Shown here: piece by piece, positions 43,691 to 55,960 of the stretch
Numbering within the stretch: the first letter of the stretch is position 1
Layout: every line of letters begins with the position of its first letter
From: Effrenium voratum
Lineage: Eukaryota > Sar > Dinophyceae > Suessiales > Symbiodiniaceae
Direction: 5' to 3'
NCBI GenBank assembly: GCA_963377175.1
Contig: CAUJNA010003821.1
Location: forward strand, 284,984-348,983
DNA: 64,000 nt
Notes under the pieces: generated by a model
The model's input: only the letters and a program-made list of their open reading frames with translations
What the model was told of the DNA's origin: nothing
Databases searched by the model: none
Program-made: the position numbers and the translations under genes

Positions 43691-44579
43691 TGTGACCATG
43701 GGAAAGCGGCAAAGCATGAAAAGCCTCCTCCGAAACAAGGTTACACGACCTCTGGAGGCTCTTGCGCGCCGCTGCGTTGCCGCGGACAACAAGCAGTATC
43801 ATATTCTTCGCATTGAGCCGTTGCAGCTGTCGTGCCGTGGCTGTTGCTTCTGTTGGTGTTCAACAGCCTGCATTGACTCTCGCGTTCGGCGCACCACAAG
43901 AAACGGCGGCGGATGGGTGGAGGGGATAAGGGATGCGTGGCGAAATCTACCAGTCGTTCCACCGAAGCCGGCGTACTTCAACAGGAGTCTGAACGCGCGG
44001 TTGACAATATTTTAGTGAAGTTTTTGAATCTTTTTTTTTTTTTATCTCGGCTATGAACTTTTCTTTCGGGAGTGCAGACTCTGATACTTTCCGGACTTCG
44101 AGTGTACAGGCGAGAATAACGTGGGGCAGGCGAACCACATCCCAATGTCCGCCAGAGCAACTCACACGTCTAAACTCCAAGTGAAAGTTCTCCTCGTTGC
44201 CCTAGACGCCTAGCTAGTTGCATTGACGGGCGCAAGTCAACGGGTGTGAGCAAAAATAACATGTTATGCTTGGATAATAAAAAGGCAGAGAACCGCGGAG
44301 AGACAACTACTAATTGGTGCACCCGCGACGTGTGTGTGTGTGTTTGTGCGTTTAGCGCAATTCGGCTTGGAAACTGGCCTCACAGGACTTCGCCCGAGGG
44401 CGCGATCACTGTGATCGCGCCGGCCAGTGCGCACCCTGCACCTTGACGAAAGAGGAAAATTGACTCTGTGTGCCAAACGAGCCGCCACTGTGGCCGCGTT
44501 CTAGTGCACAGGCCGGGCTAAGAAAAAAACAACTGGAGCCATTCCAGCAAAACATGACTGACGACGACGGTAGTGGGTG

Positions 44580-44760
44580 CACGTCAGCGGGCGTGCGTAC
44601 CACTTGGCAGGCGTGGGTGCGCAGTGCCTAGCGAGCACACGTGTGGGTGTGCTTGCCAGGCCACTTGGCAGGCGTGAGTGAGCGGGTGCTCGGTGCACGT
44701 GCGCAGGTGTGCTCACCACTTGGAGCGGGCGGGCGCGCTTGAGCGGGTGTGCCAAGCTTG
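44580..44760. repeat. CACTTGGCAGGCGTG-type degenerate repeat
   Basis: Four to five imperfect units with GAGCGGGTG and GGTGTGC variants. Confidence 0.5.
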
Positions 44761-45861
44761 AAAGGTGACGGGAACCGAAATGGCCACGTTCGCAGGAGCC
44801 ACGAGGGGTCGTGACACCCAAAACAAGGGGGGAAGCAAATAAACTGTTCTTTTCTTGGAGGGAGTGATTTTGGAGCCAACTCGCCATGGGAAAACAAGGA
44901 TGGTCAGTAGGGAATTCATTTAAAGTGTGGGGAATAAACAAGTCAGGCTTTTGAGAACACTGCCCGCCTCCACAAAGCAAGACACAGGGGCACCACTGGA
45001 GGCTTAGGTATCCCCCACACTTCTGCCAACCGGCTGGAAAGAAACATACGTGCGTCAAAAAAATGGGAAGCCCCTTGGATGAAGTCCATGCGCTTTGGGT
45101 CTTGGGATACTTGTTGCATCAGCGACTGGACTTTTTTGTGCCAGGTGAAAACTTAGGAAATATAGGGACACCGTGCACACTGTTTTGATGAGAACCACTG
45201 ACCAGGAAACACACCCGACCACCAAGAAAGATGGACGTGCACAGAAACCACGTCCAAAGGGAAGGAGATGGGGTCTGTGCACTTCCATGTTTGTTGGTGG
45301 CAGGTATAAGATTGGCGTTTGAAAAGGGGCGCATCCTTTCGGTTGTTTGCTTGGGAAAACCGACCATCTCATTCTGCGGCCCCTACCGCCCCTCGAATGC
45401 CGGCCCGCTGGGTCGCCTGTGATGCTACAAAGGCGTCCTCATTCGGCTCTTCTAAGGTGTTGGCATCGTCGCACACACCGCTCCTGACGTAAGACAATCT
45501 ACTAGGAAGTGTCTGTTATGTGCCTCCAACTTCGTTGCCTGCCAGTAGTGGTTTCGGGGGAGTGGAAGGAACCGTCCTCCCCCTTACCCCCCGTTACCCC
45601 CACCCCGACAAACCCGAACCACGTGCTGATGAATTGCCCCAGTGGGCTGCAGCCTTGGACACCGTGAGATCAATCGCGTTGGCACATGGAAGTGGCTAAG
45701 TACCTGAGGCCCCTAAAATGTTCTTTTTTCAGCACCACTTGGAAAAATGATGTTTTCCGAAAATTTGAGCACCAGATCGGTTTTTTAGCACCAGAACGGC
45801 TGTTAGAACACCAAGGTGATTTCGCAACACCCATTTTTAGTTTTACGTAAAATGTACGACA

Positions 45862-45925
45862 TGCGAACGGTTCGCGAACGGTTTGCGAACGGGTTTTGAA
45901 CGGGTTTTGAACGCTTTACGAACGG
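45862..45925. repeat. GCGAACGGTTT tandem repeat
   Basis: Five short units of GAACGG(G)TTT(T). GAACGGTTTTTGTAGCACCA recurs near 46072. Confidence 0.65.
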
Positions 45926-46439
45926 TATTTCCAACACCAAATCCTAGGCACGGCCCATGTCATGACGCAAAAAGAACGTAAACATGCAACGGATTATGCA
46001 AAAATAACGCAATCGATGGATTCCCAGCAAGCGACATCAGCAACATAAGGTTCGGTCTGCTCCGCAAGCCCGAACGGTTTTTGTAGCACCAGTGTTGAAA
46101 TTTCAACACCAAGAAGGCAAAACGATCATTTTCCTGAAAATCGATCAAATTCAACAGTTTTTTGGGGCAGCAGGTAGGCGAAAGCCATACATGTCTTGAG
46201 CAGCGCAGGGATCAAAGAGACTCGCCATCAGCGGCAAGTTCGACCCTGCTGCACTGGAAGGTGATGGGTTTCTGAAGGGAGCCATTGCTAAACCCACCAG
46301 GCCAACCAAAAGTGCTTGATTGCTTGTCGACTCCCAGAGTTTTGCAGAGTACCATGAGTACCACCAAATCTGGTAGGTGTACCCTTTTGCCAAATACAAA
46401 CTGCAATGCTTAGATTCTCAAACATCTCTAAATCAGCGA

Positions 46440-46565
46440 ACAGTTCCTGGTGGATGTGCAAACGGATAGTTTTTAGGCCCGGCCCCGAGGATTCCCCACC
46501 GGTCCTGGCTCCCGAAAGCGCATCGCTGGCCTGCTTTGCCGGCACATCGCCCTCTGCGTAGATTT
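46440..46565 (-). CDS. Probable exon
   Basis: The minus strand reads AEGDVPAKQASDALSGARTG then LKTIRLHIHQELFADLEMF. The acceptor is probably TACGCAG|AGG. The 3' border is unresolved. No family recognised. Confidence 0.4.
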
Positions 46566-48153
46566 GACAACCCGCACTTTCTGAGGGGATGGGCTGAAAA
46601 AAAGGCTCACACCTTGTTGTTTGCCACTAAAATGGTCCAACACCAAAAAGTCTAAAATCCAGATACTAAAAAAATGAAAACCCCAACCAATTTTCACCAA
46701 ACTTTAACTGGGGCAACGTGACGTGGAGAGCAACCTTTTGGGCGGCAGATCATGGCGGAACCCAATGGGTGCTGAAGAACTGAGGCTGGTTGCGAAGGCC
46801 CGGCTTTGGAACATACGTACAGAATCACACGGGGGGTGGCACACACGATAAATCGGCCAAGGCATTTACGGAAATGGGGGTGAGGGAGGACTCTCGAGCC
46901 ATGACTAGAACAGACTTCGGGCCAAGTCTTCGAGGCCTCTCAATGTTCTGGCTGGCAACGGACGGCAAACAACTGTGGTGAATTAGTAAACAACTTAACT
47001 CATCCTGAGCAGAACAGGAAAGGTAGTTCGGCGGGCTTGCGAGGTGACGACGCGCTGCGAATCCGTGACTGATGAAGTCTGAGGGCGACGAATTCTCAAG
47101 AGCATTGTTAAACAAGCAAACACCAAGTTCACAAACTTAGGTCTTTTTGGCCCCTTTTTGTATTTGTCCCATTCGAGCCATAAAAACACTCATTTCACCC
47201 AATAAGTGTTTTTCCCGCTCAATTGGACAATTGGACAATTGTTCTGGTATGTGTCACAATGTCTGCTCATGTCCCGCTGATTTCCGCTCCTTTTCCGGGA
47301 GAAAACTGGCCATATCATGCCAATCAAGGTGTCTGCTCATTTCATGTTATTCCGCTAAATATAACACATATGTATATATAAAAATGTGCAGACCCCAAAA
47401 AGTGACCAAATGGAAGATCTAGCAATACGTGGCAAAATCATTGCCCGCCACCTCATGTCAACCTGAGGCGTCATAAGTACTGCGCGTTTGTGACTTCTGC
47501 GCTTGGTCAGCTTGCTGACTTATTTTGGGAGATGAACACCCCACTCACGCCACTTGGTCTTTCTGTCATCCCATGACATCCAAGGCTGACGAAAACGCCG
47601 TTTGCACGGTAGTAGCGGTACGAGTACAATCTGAATGCAAGCCAAACGCTCGAAAGTATATTTGTTTGATAGCAAGGACACCCTGTCTGACTATCAGGTA
47701 GACTACACATGCCAACCGGAGACAGCTGTAAGATGGGAATCATGACGCAGCTCAAGAATAAAGCACCAGCCACAGACTCAGTTAAATGGCTCAGCCAGCC
47801 AAGCTGCAAAATGTTCCGCTCTGCAGCAATATTGTTTATCCACCTGTCACATGCCTGAACTGTGCACTTGCCTTTGCCAGCCAGAAAAAACAAGACGTAC
47901 TTAGAAGCGTACTTTACCTGCCAGAACGGCCAAGTGGCCTGCTTGCCCAGTGTCCCTTTTTCTTCATGGGGGTTCCCCACCCAAAAGGACCCCCCGCCTC
48001 CCTGCGAAAAATCAATCATCCCCCCCCCTTTCCGGGCAAGAAGAAAACACTCGGGAGTGCCATTCGAGCTGTGTCCACACGAGTGCCTTTGCAAGTCGAT
48101 TTCGACCCACGTCAGTGGTGATTACTTTATGCAGAGCGGAATTGGTCACCTAC

Positions 48154-48251
48154 GGATGTGGCCGGTTCTGAATTGCGGAGTGCCACGCGACGGAACCGCC
48201 CTGCAAGCCGACTGCAGCTGCCTCCAGATCGAGGTCTGCAAAGCCGCTGGC
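48154..48251 (-). CDS. Micro-exon, 98 nt
   Basis: The acceptor is TTTCCCAG|GCC, phase 0, and the donor is CATCC|GTAGGT, phase 2. It encodes ASGFADLDLEAAAVGLQGGS then VAWHSAIQNRPH. Element B6 lies 33 nt upstream in the intron. An overlapping plus-strand frame of 204 codons is judged a shadow. Confidence 0.5.
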
Positions 48252-48283
48252 CTGGGAAATCCCAAACCGTTTCCGGGCCGGGG

Positions 48284-48380
48284 AGAGCTTAGAATAAGCT
48301 TAGGCCACAGCCACTTTTTCGGCTTTGTCTATTTTAGTAGGGGAACCCTCCCCCGAAGTAAAAGGGCACTGGGGGACCGA
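48284..48380. mobile_element. Family B, copy B6 (left end decayed)
   Basis: TTAGAATAAGCT, the TATTTTAGTAGGGGAACCCTC core and a CACTGGGGGACCGAG end. It sits beside the 48154-48251 exon. Confidence 0.65.
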
Positions 48381-49906
48381 GGCTTGAAATCACTAGGCCC
48401 CTTCCAGCGACTTCAGGCGAAAGGCAACCTGCAAATGGTGTCGACCACGTTCGGCACGTCATCACATATGATGTAGTGCCATTTGCACTGGATGCAACAA
48501 GTACATTCAGTGCATGAAGGCGACATGTTGCAGTAAAACCGGCCACTCATCACTGCGAATGACAAGGCTTTCAACATTGTCAATGTGAAAGGCATGTACC
48601 CGATGCAATCAGACAAAAACAAATATCATTTCAAAAGTTGGCCCGCCGTCCCAATATCGCTGAAATGAACATTAGATTTGTTTGCCGCTAATTCTGCCCA
48701 AAACCGCCCTTGATGACTAAATGAATACCTGAGAAGTGAGGGGGGCGAACCCTAGAAACCAAGCGAAATCCCAACTGAAATGATTGTTCTGGGATATTCT
48801 CCTTGATTGATCGTCTGGTGAAGCGAAGCGTGCACAGTGAAGAACGGGCCACCGAGGAACTGTGATAATCAGACTGCGGAAAGCTGCTGATGGCTGACAA
48901 TCTGCTCATGAATCTCATTCCCAACATACCGAGGCATCATCGGGATTGAGTCGTTGCTGACTAGATAAACATATTTATTTACGCCAGCATTTGTTGGCAC
49001 CTCCGCATTAAGGTTTGCCTTTGAACTTTATACCCCTTAACCCGCGGCAACTGCTTACGTAGCGTAAAAATAACTTTGTACGCAATTCGCTTCCCACACG
49101 CGACTCAGCAGGTGTGGTTGCCTAATGCTCGGAGCAGCCGATTGGTCTCTCGACACACAAATGAGTTGGGCTGGCCCGGACTGATAGAACTTCGCTGTCC
49201 CAGAGGCCCCACTCAATGTCAACATCTCTAATTTGAGAGGTTGAGAGGCATCAAATGATCGCCGCATTAGCGGCTCGAGCCTCTGGTAATAAATTGTTTC
49301 TCGAATCCTGCGTGAATGAGCAAGAGGATCACCAAACCATTACTCACACACAAAGTAGATTGTCCAGGACCCGCAAACATGTATTTCAGTGACTGCTTCT
49401 CGGACCGTACACTGACCTGAACTGGTGGAGACTCTCGTGCAGGCGTTTTTGTACACTGGCAGGTGTTTTCGCAGGAGCATTCGCTCCATTTTGCATGACC
49501 GCATAGTCCCATTCCCGCGTTTGCTCAGTTTTCGCTTTGTCCGTAGCACTGCCTATGCCTATGCTACGGCATGGTAGTCCGAAGATCGATTAGGCTGAAT
49601 CGTGACTTGATTGAGACAAAAAACGCCGGAACGAAGCAAGAGACAACAAGTCCCAAATCTGATGAGCGTTCTACCAAAAAAAACAAAAACAAAAAAAACG
49701 TAGAACTGCGCAAACAGTGAGGCAGCCAAGCTGAGCGCGCTTGTTGTTGAGACGATGGTGAAAATAGCGTAGCTCGCAATGCTAACCGGAAAAAGAAAAA
49801 AAAGCTTTAGTCAACACTGAGGTTGCTTCTGGAGTTTACTCTTGCTGCCCCAGCGGCCCCAGTGCCATGGGAACTTCCAGACACTCATCTTGTGCTGGTT
49901 CATCTT

Positions 49907-50269
49907 TCAGGAATCCCACCCAAGCAACAAGTAGACACTAGTTGAATAAGCACAAACACAAAACCACTCCATAAAACGCGCAACGGCCAACACACGCCGC
50001 TTCACTTGGGCCATCTCCCGAGAAACGTGCACGCACAGCTCCCTTGTCCACAGTTTGCCGGTTCCCGATAAAATCCAAGAGAGTTGGACCCATAAAGGGG
50101 GCGCTTTCGAGTTTGGCCTTGTACCGCTCCCCAAGAGGCTTGCTACAAATTGAGCACATGGGGGTGTTCTGCACGCTCCTTTTGCTTTCCGAAAAGAGTT
50201 TGCAAACCCTCGTCCCACATGATCCAAGAGGGAAATGATCACCTTTTTTGTAGATCCCTGTGTCTTCAC
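49907..50269 (-). other. Minus-strand open region, possible exon
   Basis: Two overlapping minus frames are open. One encodes MCSICSKPLGERYKAK and APFMGPTLLDFIG with a Cys-x-x-Cys pair, and looks the more protein-like. Splice borders are not clear. Confidence 0.25.
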
Positions 50270-50508
50270 TTCACTTCTGTTTTCGCCAAGTCCTAGTTGC
50301 CTAGTGATCCTCCCACCAAACTAAATGGGATTTTGCGGGTGGCACTGAACAACTAAGTAACTAAGTGCACCTGTTCACCCCACTCTTCACCAAATTCGCA
50401 TATAACACAACTTGTGAAAACTAGGGACCAGAATATATGGGGCCAAATCAACTAAATGATCATGGCCAAGTTTGGTTTGAACGTACCACCCACACACACA
50501 TACACACA

Positions 50509-50599
50509 CCTGGAGTCTCCATGATCCTTTAACAAATGGGGTCATTACCCAAAATAAGGGAGTCATGGACCAATGTTTACAGGGTCATGGAGACTCCAG
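50509..50599. mobile_element. Family A, copy A7, inside a CA microsatellite
   Basis: Both ends are present. It is flanked by CA on each side, with (CA)n tracts continuing left and right. Confidence 0.8.
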
Positions 50600-50759
50600 G
50601 CACGCGCACACACACACACACACACACGCACACATCTATTCCCTTTACTTATTTAGACCTTTGACCGAGGCAAAGAAACCCTCAAACTGCCGGCCTCTGT
50701 AAAGAGCTCCGCCGGTCTGGCGAGCGGTAGGGGTGTTGGACTTTGGGGGGTGTGGGGCC

Positions 50760-50777
50760 TGTTGGGGGGGGGGGGGG
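50760..50777. repeat. Poly-G run
   Basis: A run of about 15 G followed by TGG and GGGGAG motifs to 50840. Confidence 0.8.
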
Positions 50778-51439
50778 TGGTTCTGGACGAGGGGAGTTTC
50801 TGGACGAGGACGAGTTGAGGGGAGTTGAGGGGAGAGGGGAAACTACCCTTGGTGTTAAGGGGAAATCAGGGTATCACAAACATCCTGCACCCCCAAGGAC
50901 CCATCTTTTCTGCCTTTGACCCAAAAAAAATGGGTCCTTTGGGGGTCCAGGATGTCAATGAGTCAACAGCTGGCAAGGCCTTGGGACTGGCAGGCGTGTT
51001 GCGCCTGAGGCAACACGACCCGGGGGGCCGAAACTTGTGGCAACACGAGTGGGCCTTGCATTTTTTTTTGCGGGTCCAATCCAAAGGAAACCCAACGAAA
51101 AATGACAACACACCGGCTTCAGCGGATTTGTGAGCACATAGTCTTACAAAAGATTGAACACTTGCCACGAAAGTGTTAAGAAAAAGAAGAGAGAGGCAGC
51201 TGCGAAAAAGCGCCAGGAACCGCTGACCCGCAACCGCTGACGGTCACAACCACATCCGTCAGGTCGCTACACAACCAACCGTGCGGTTGAAATGGCACAG
51301 CCCATGCAAAGAGGCGGGGGTCACCCTGGGTGCCTCCATCAAGAACCCAGGTTTTGGCCCAATGCCAACAAAAACTGTTGACCACAAAACATCGTTCACT
51401 TTTTACCTTTCAAACCAAGTTGGAACCTTGGGAACCTCA

Positions 51440-51590
51440 ACGACATGCCCCACGTTTCAGCCCTTTCGTGAACCACTCCCGCGCCTGGGTGTGAAGCAGT
51501 TCGGGGACCGCCTCACGCGCGATGTGTGCCCAGGGGATCGGTTCTTGATGTTTTTTGCGCATGCCGAAACGGGTCATTCTCCAAAACAAG
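51440..51590 (-). CDS. Probable exon
   Basis: The minus strand gives RMTRFGMRKKHQEPIPWAHI then AREAVPELLHTQAREWFTKG, an amphipathic helical segment. Borders are not resolved. The plus-strand frame over the same bases lacks this composition. Confidence 0.4.
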
Positions 51591-52050
51591 CCACATGCAT
51601 GTGTTCTCCCCAAAAAAAGCAAACACCAAAGAGAGGAAAGCTGGAATGTCCTAGCAGCTTAGCTGATCATGCATTTGCTTCGTTTAGTGCTCAAAGTCGC
51701 CCTGTAGGTCGTAGGTTCACTTGGGAAATGGCGCCAGCAGCTCTGACTTGACTCGGCGACCAGTACTGGTTGCAGGTGTCGCCCCAGAACGTCTTCCAGC
51801 CGCTTGGGTTTTTGGCAATCATTCCTTCGGTGTGTGTGTGTGTTTCTTCAGGGATGGTGTTGCTGCTGGGTTTCTGGGTGTCCTTGAACACCACAAAACA
51901 ACCAGTGTAACCAGTTCCTTTGAAACGGTTGCAATCCACCAGCGAACATCATCCCCATGTCAAGCCATGTAACTACAAATCCGCTCAACGTTGTTCCGAA
52001 CACTGGCACAAGGGTCGAACAGGAGACCAACATGAAACATGTCAAACATC

Positions 52051-52132
52051 CTCCACCCCCAATGGCTGGCAAATGGTCTGTGGAATGACCTATGGCTGTT
52101 TTGGGGTTTCTTTCCAGCAGGGGGTCCTGGCT
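52051..52132. mobile_element. Family F, copy F3 (left end short)
   Basis: CCCAATGGCTGGCAAATGG, GGAATGACC, then GGGGGTCCTGG. Confidence 0.66.
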
Positions 52133-53097
52133 AGCATTTGGCTCTGAATGCCTTTATGCTCTTTCGAAGCAACATATCATGTTGACTGCAAATGGAAGTT
52201 GCGCAGCAACTTAATCATCTACTCCCACAAGGGCCGACAGAACAAAGAGGCGGCTAGACCTTACCTGGACCTTCAAACGTACCTGATATTTCTGCCTGCC
52301 CTGTCAATCGGCTGGTTCTGGGAATTTGTACCTTTTTTTCTTGGCTTGTCCTCTTTTTTGGACCTCGAGTTTTTGGAGGCATGCGGGCTGTCAGGTCCTA
52401 ATATGATCTACTCGAGCAGAAATAGTGTGCAAAAACGCCCGCAATGGCACGCAAAACGGGGAAAAAACGCAAACGAGCGCAAACTTGAAAAGGGCTCATT
52501 TGAAAATATAAGCCTCGGGCACTGGAAGGTCCAGGTATAATTGGGGTCAATGACAAAAGACGGGGCCGTCTCAACAAGTGAGCCGCCCCTTTGATTCAAG
52601 TTTCAAAAGGTTGTGAGGAATTCCCAAGGCACTGCACTGTGTTCTAGCAGGGCTCATAGGCCCGCGTGGGATATTCATTGTGGGTTGTCTTGCGTAGGCG
52701 CTCCCAAAGGCAAGTTGCCATAGAACTACATATCATTATAGATGTATAATAATAATTTATCACAGAGCTTTGCATGGCCACAAGCTTCTAGTAGTTCAGG
52801 CTACACGGGGGACAGTGGCTACATGACTCAGTGACAACTATTTTTTTTGATTTGCGTCGCTGCGTGTTAGCCGGTAAGCTCCTGTCGCTCAGAAAGTGAG
52901 GCCTGCGTTTTCCGAAGCCGAACCGCTTCAATTCGCGCAGGCTCCGCGTAGGCTCTCGCATAGGCTCGCGAGGCCATTTCTTTGAGTCAGTCCCTTTGGG
53001 GGAGATCCTCTGCGGCTCATGTTAAGCTTGCATCAATCTGCCAAATGGCGCAGCGGCATCTGCGCAGGCAACGAAGAATCAATGGGGCTCTACGAAG

Positions 53098-53118
53098 TTT
53101 AGGGTTTAGGGTTTAGGG
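53098..53118 (+). repeat. Interstitial telomeric repeat (TTTAGGG)3
   Basis: Three exact TTTAGGG units. This is the telomere repeat type reported for dinoflagellates and plants. Confidence 0.85.
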
Positions 53119-53207
53119 TCAGGATGTTAAACACAACTGTGCTCTAAGATGCTCTAAGCGACCTGTACGATTCGACCCCGTTTCGAGTCCCCTAAGCCCT
53201 TGTCGAC

Positions 53208-53335
53208 AAGACGTCCTCGGGGTTTCCGCGCCTCGCTCGGCGCTCATCCCGCAGGCGCTGTAGCGGCGATGGCTTGGTGGGCGTCCGAAAGTCGAAGCCT
53301 TCGTCGAAGTCCACATCTGGCGGGCGTCGTACGCC
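53208..53335 (-). CDS. Possible exon
   Basis: The minus strand reads PPDVDFDEGFDFRTPTKPS then PLQRLRDERRARRGN, ending near GACAAG before an in-frame TAG. It lies between the telomeric repeat (53098) and element C1 (53346). Other frames are also open. Confidence 0.33.
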
Positions 53336-53345
53336 CGGAGAGAAT

Positions 53346-53466
53346 CATGTGGCTGGGTCAAAACGAATGGGATCCCATTTTGGGGTAGGTGCACCACCCA
53401 TTTTTGTCTATTTTAGTGGGGATTGGGATGTTCACTGGGGGTACGGGCTTTTGACCCATGGCCATG
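53346..53466 (+). mobile_element. Family C element, copy C1
   Basis: Ends CATGTGGCTGGGTCAAAA and TTTTGACCCATGGCCATG are inverted repeats. The core contains GGTGCACCACCC and GGGATGTTCACTGGGG. Confidence 0.72.
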
Positions 53467-55115
53467 TCAGGGTTGAAGCAGGTTGAAACGAGGCCACGTC
53501 TTGAGTAGACCCTGAACACGAGAGCCCACAGTGCCTGGGACACTCCAAGTCCCATTGGTTGGCTTAGAAGTCAGACATAAAGGCAAACGGCCAAGAAAAC
53601 ACCTCGTTTTTTTTCTTCTGGCTTCGGCCGTAATTTACAAAACGGTAAAAAGGAGCATGAACAACCAAATGGCCAGAGGAAAAATGCTAGGCTGTCCTCA
53701 GATCCCGCTAGGCTGAAAAAAGCGAATCGGATGGTTGGGAGCCACCAAGCTTCTGATATTTCACGATCCACGTGATGCAGGACATGGCAGTTCTACTTCA
53801 GAAAAAGGTGGGTCTACGCCAAATGCTTTTTCCACGTGTGTTCTACGGTTTGTCTATGGTTCTTCTACGGATTCTCCCAAAACAGTGCTACTCATTTTGC
53901 AGTGGTAAAAATAGGCAATGGTACAAACCGCCCGCCAAACATGGCAAAGAGTCCAAGGGAAAAGAAAAGGCACACGTTACCAGTAGTACCCAATGCTCCT
54001 GTGCTGGCCATGTCTGGCCTCTCATGACAGCGCTGATCGTTCACCTGGCCAGCAAGGGCCACGGGGGCCGGGGACGCAAACACCCAAACACCTGTAGGAC
54101 ATGATGGCTACCCAGGATTCAGCCACACACACACACACACCCTGCCCACCTTGGGCTGTCTGCCAATATTATTGTGGGAAAACGATGAATTGAGGGTTAA
54201 TCACTCGGATTCATTCAGCCGTCTCGCAACATCGACACTGACATATTGTTGCTAGATCGCCTCTAAGTGTTCACCACTCGACAGGCGCAACAGGCTGAGC
54301 AACAAAGCAAGCCACTATTCCATTTCCTTGAACAGGGCGCCAGTGTCCAGCCGACGAAACTGCCTTGAGGGTTCCCTTCAGAGCCTTGTGTTTAGAGAAT
54401 CAAAGATGCCGCATATGAAAATACCCATTTGCCAGGCTCTCTCATTTCGAGAGAAACCCATTTCATCTTAAGCACGCCATTAACGTGTGAATAAACCAGC
54501 GCATCGAGACCAAAAGCTGTCTTAAAAACGAACATTACGCACCTTGCTGCAACAATACTGTGGATGGAGGAAATCAATTTCGCACCACCTAAGAAAGCCC
54601 AAAATGACAATATTCCCCAATAAACACCAAGAACCCATGGTGTCAACCATGGTTTCAAAGTGGTGCGAAATGGATTTTGATTTCGTCCGTCCACGGTATC
54701 CAACAAAAACGCCGTGGCCCTGGAAGCAAAGGAACCTTTGGCACCGGAAGGATCAAGGGACCTTCCTTGGCCGCTTTTATATATATATATATTCCCCTCC
54801 GCGCGCAGAATCGGCAAAAACTGGATGGCAAGGGCCCTGGAAGAAGACTGAACAAATCTATATAATTGTGCCGTCCTGCAAGGTAACAGGCAAGTTGCCA
54901 GGAGCATCCTAGCAAATCCACCAAGAGTTTTGCAGTGTGCTTCCCTTTCAAACCATCCTTCAAGACTACCAAGGGGTCCCCCATTCAATTTGAGTGGTCT
55001 GCGAAGCTGCGCCAGTTGGTTGAATTGAAGCAGTTGTCCTGTCAAAGCGTGACGTCACAGTCGTTTTCCCCGTTCGTTGATAAACCACAACTCATACCAG
55101 AGGTAGTGGCAATTT
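53467..55115. other. No gene supported
   Basis: A 217-codon minus frame at 54392-55045 lacks coding composition. A short TA run lies at 54778-54792 and a CA run at 54116-54130. Confidence 0.4.
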
Positions 55116-55217
55116 GGCTGTGGGTCAAAAATAGGTACCCAAAATGGAACCCTGGTAAATGGAAAAATGGACTAAAGCCTGCGGCCCCTTGTGGTTTAAT
55201 TTTGACCCATACCCATT
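55116..55217 (+). mobile_element. Family D, copy D5
   Basis: GGCTGTGGGTCAAAAATAGG start and TTTTGACCCATACCCAT end. Confidence 0.75.
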
Positions 55218-55400
55218 TATTGATTGAAGCAATAGAAAGACTGAAGGAAGTGCAGCAAAGTGGTCCAATGCAGCAAAGGGCAACCTTCATGCCCGGAAAA
55301 CACGTTGACGGTTGGTCCACGAGGACCAACATGCTTCAAAATAAACACCCAAAAATACATTCTCATCTGATCCACAAAAATAAAACTTGACATAATTCAT

Positions 55401-55455
55401 GTTAACCCCGGATTCATAAACCCCTGCTGATTAATATGGGGGTGTCAACCCGGTG
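55401..55455. mobile_element. Family E-like fragment
   Basis: GTTAACCCCGGATTCATAAA, then GGGGGTGTCAACCCGG, gives a short imperfect inverted pair. A related piece lies at 7900-7945. Confidence 0.4.
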
Positions 55456-55800
55456 TTCCTGGGGATTCAGACCACTTTTGGAGGGCCCCCCAACCCCATA
55501 ATGAAGGGCTCACGATCCCGAGAAAACTGGGTCGTCCACTGCTGGCCAAAGAGCCACCACCACCGAAAAACAGCCGTGGGTTTTAATGGAACAGTCGTGG
55601 TAACGCCATGGGTTTACCTGGCTTTAAGCTTATTAACTGAATTGAAGTTGGAATAAACGTGGTTTTGATGTGAACCCAGGAGCTCCGTTCAACTTTGCGT
55701 GGCTGCGGCGAAACAAAGGATGCTGATAGTCTATTCCTTTAGGGTGTCCAATCAGGAAAAGAGGCCGGACTGAGCTTGGCTTTCTACTTGTGCAAACAAC

Positions 55801-55960
55801 ATGGCCACGGTCAGCCACAGGATTGCCCTGGGGCCAGCCCCGGCCTCAGGCCGCCATATCAGACTGCTGGACAACCCGAGGCTGCTTTCAGGCAAAGTGC
55901 CCTGCAAATGGATAGCTCCCGTGTCGAAGCTCTTCTCGTTGCCAAAAACAGTGGCTGAAT
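55801..55960 (+). other. Possible plus-strand exon
   Basis: ATG in ACAACATGGCC opens MATVSHRIALGPAPASG, LLDNPRLLSGKVPCKW. A second frame (EAAFRQSALQMDSSRVEALL) is just as good. Splice sites are not clear. Confidence 0.25.

Larger units (their letters stand above)
42993..44015 (+). other. Long open frame of 340 codons over repeats
   Basis: The frame runs through G-rich tracts and three 20-bp motifs. Its composition (Trp/Gly/Leu/Phe from G and T runs) is not protein-like except perhaps near MGKRQSMKSLLRNKVTRPLE. Judged likely chance. Confidence 0.15.
44016..46439. other. No gene supported
   Basis: Degenerate repeats and random frames. AGCACCA-type words recur at 45730-46110 without clear order. 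Confidence 0.4.
48381..51439. other. Mostly non-coding
   Basis: A7 and a poly-G tract, plus the weak open region at 49907-50269. A minus frame near 49340-49549 is protein-like in part but without borders. Confidence 0.35.

Noticed and set aside
47507..48476. Frames of 195 (-) and 204 (+) codons
   Set aside because: They overlap each other, cross element B6 and lack coding composition, except where the 48154-48251 micro-exon lies in another frame.
54392..55045. 217-codon minus-strand gene
   Set aside because: Crosses a TA microsatellite (IYIYK) and has no coding composition.
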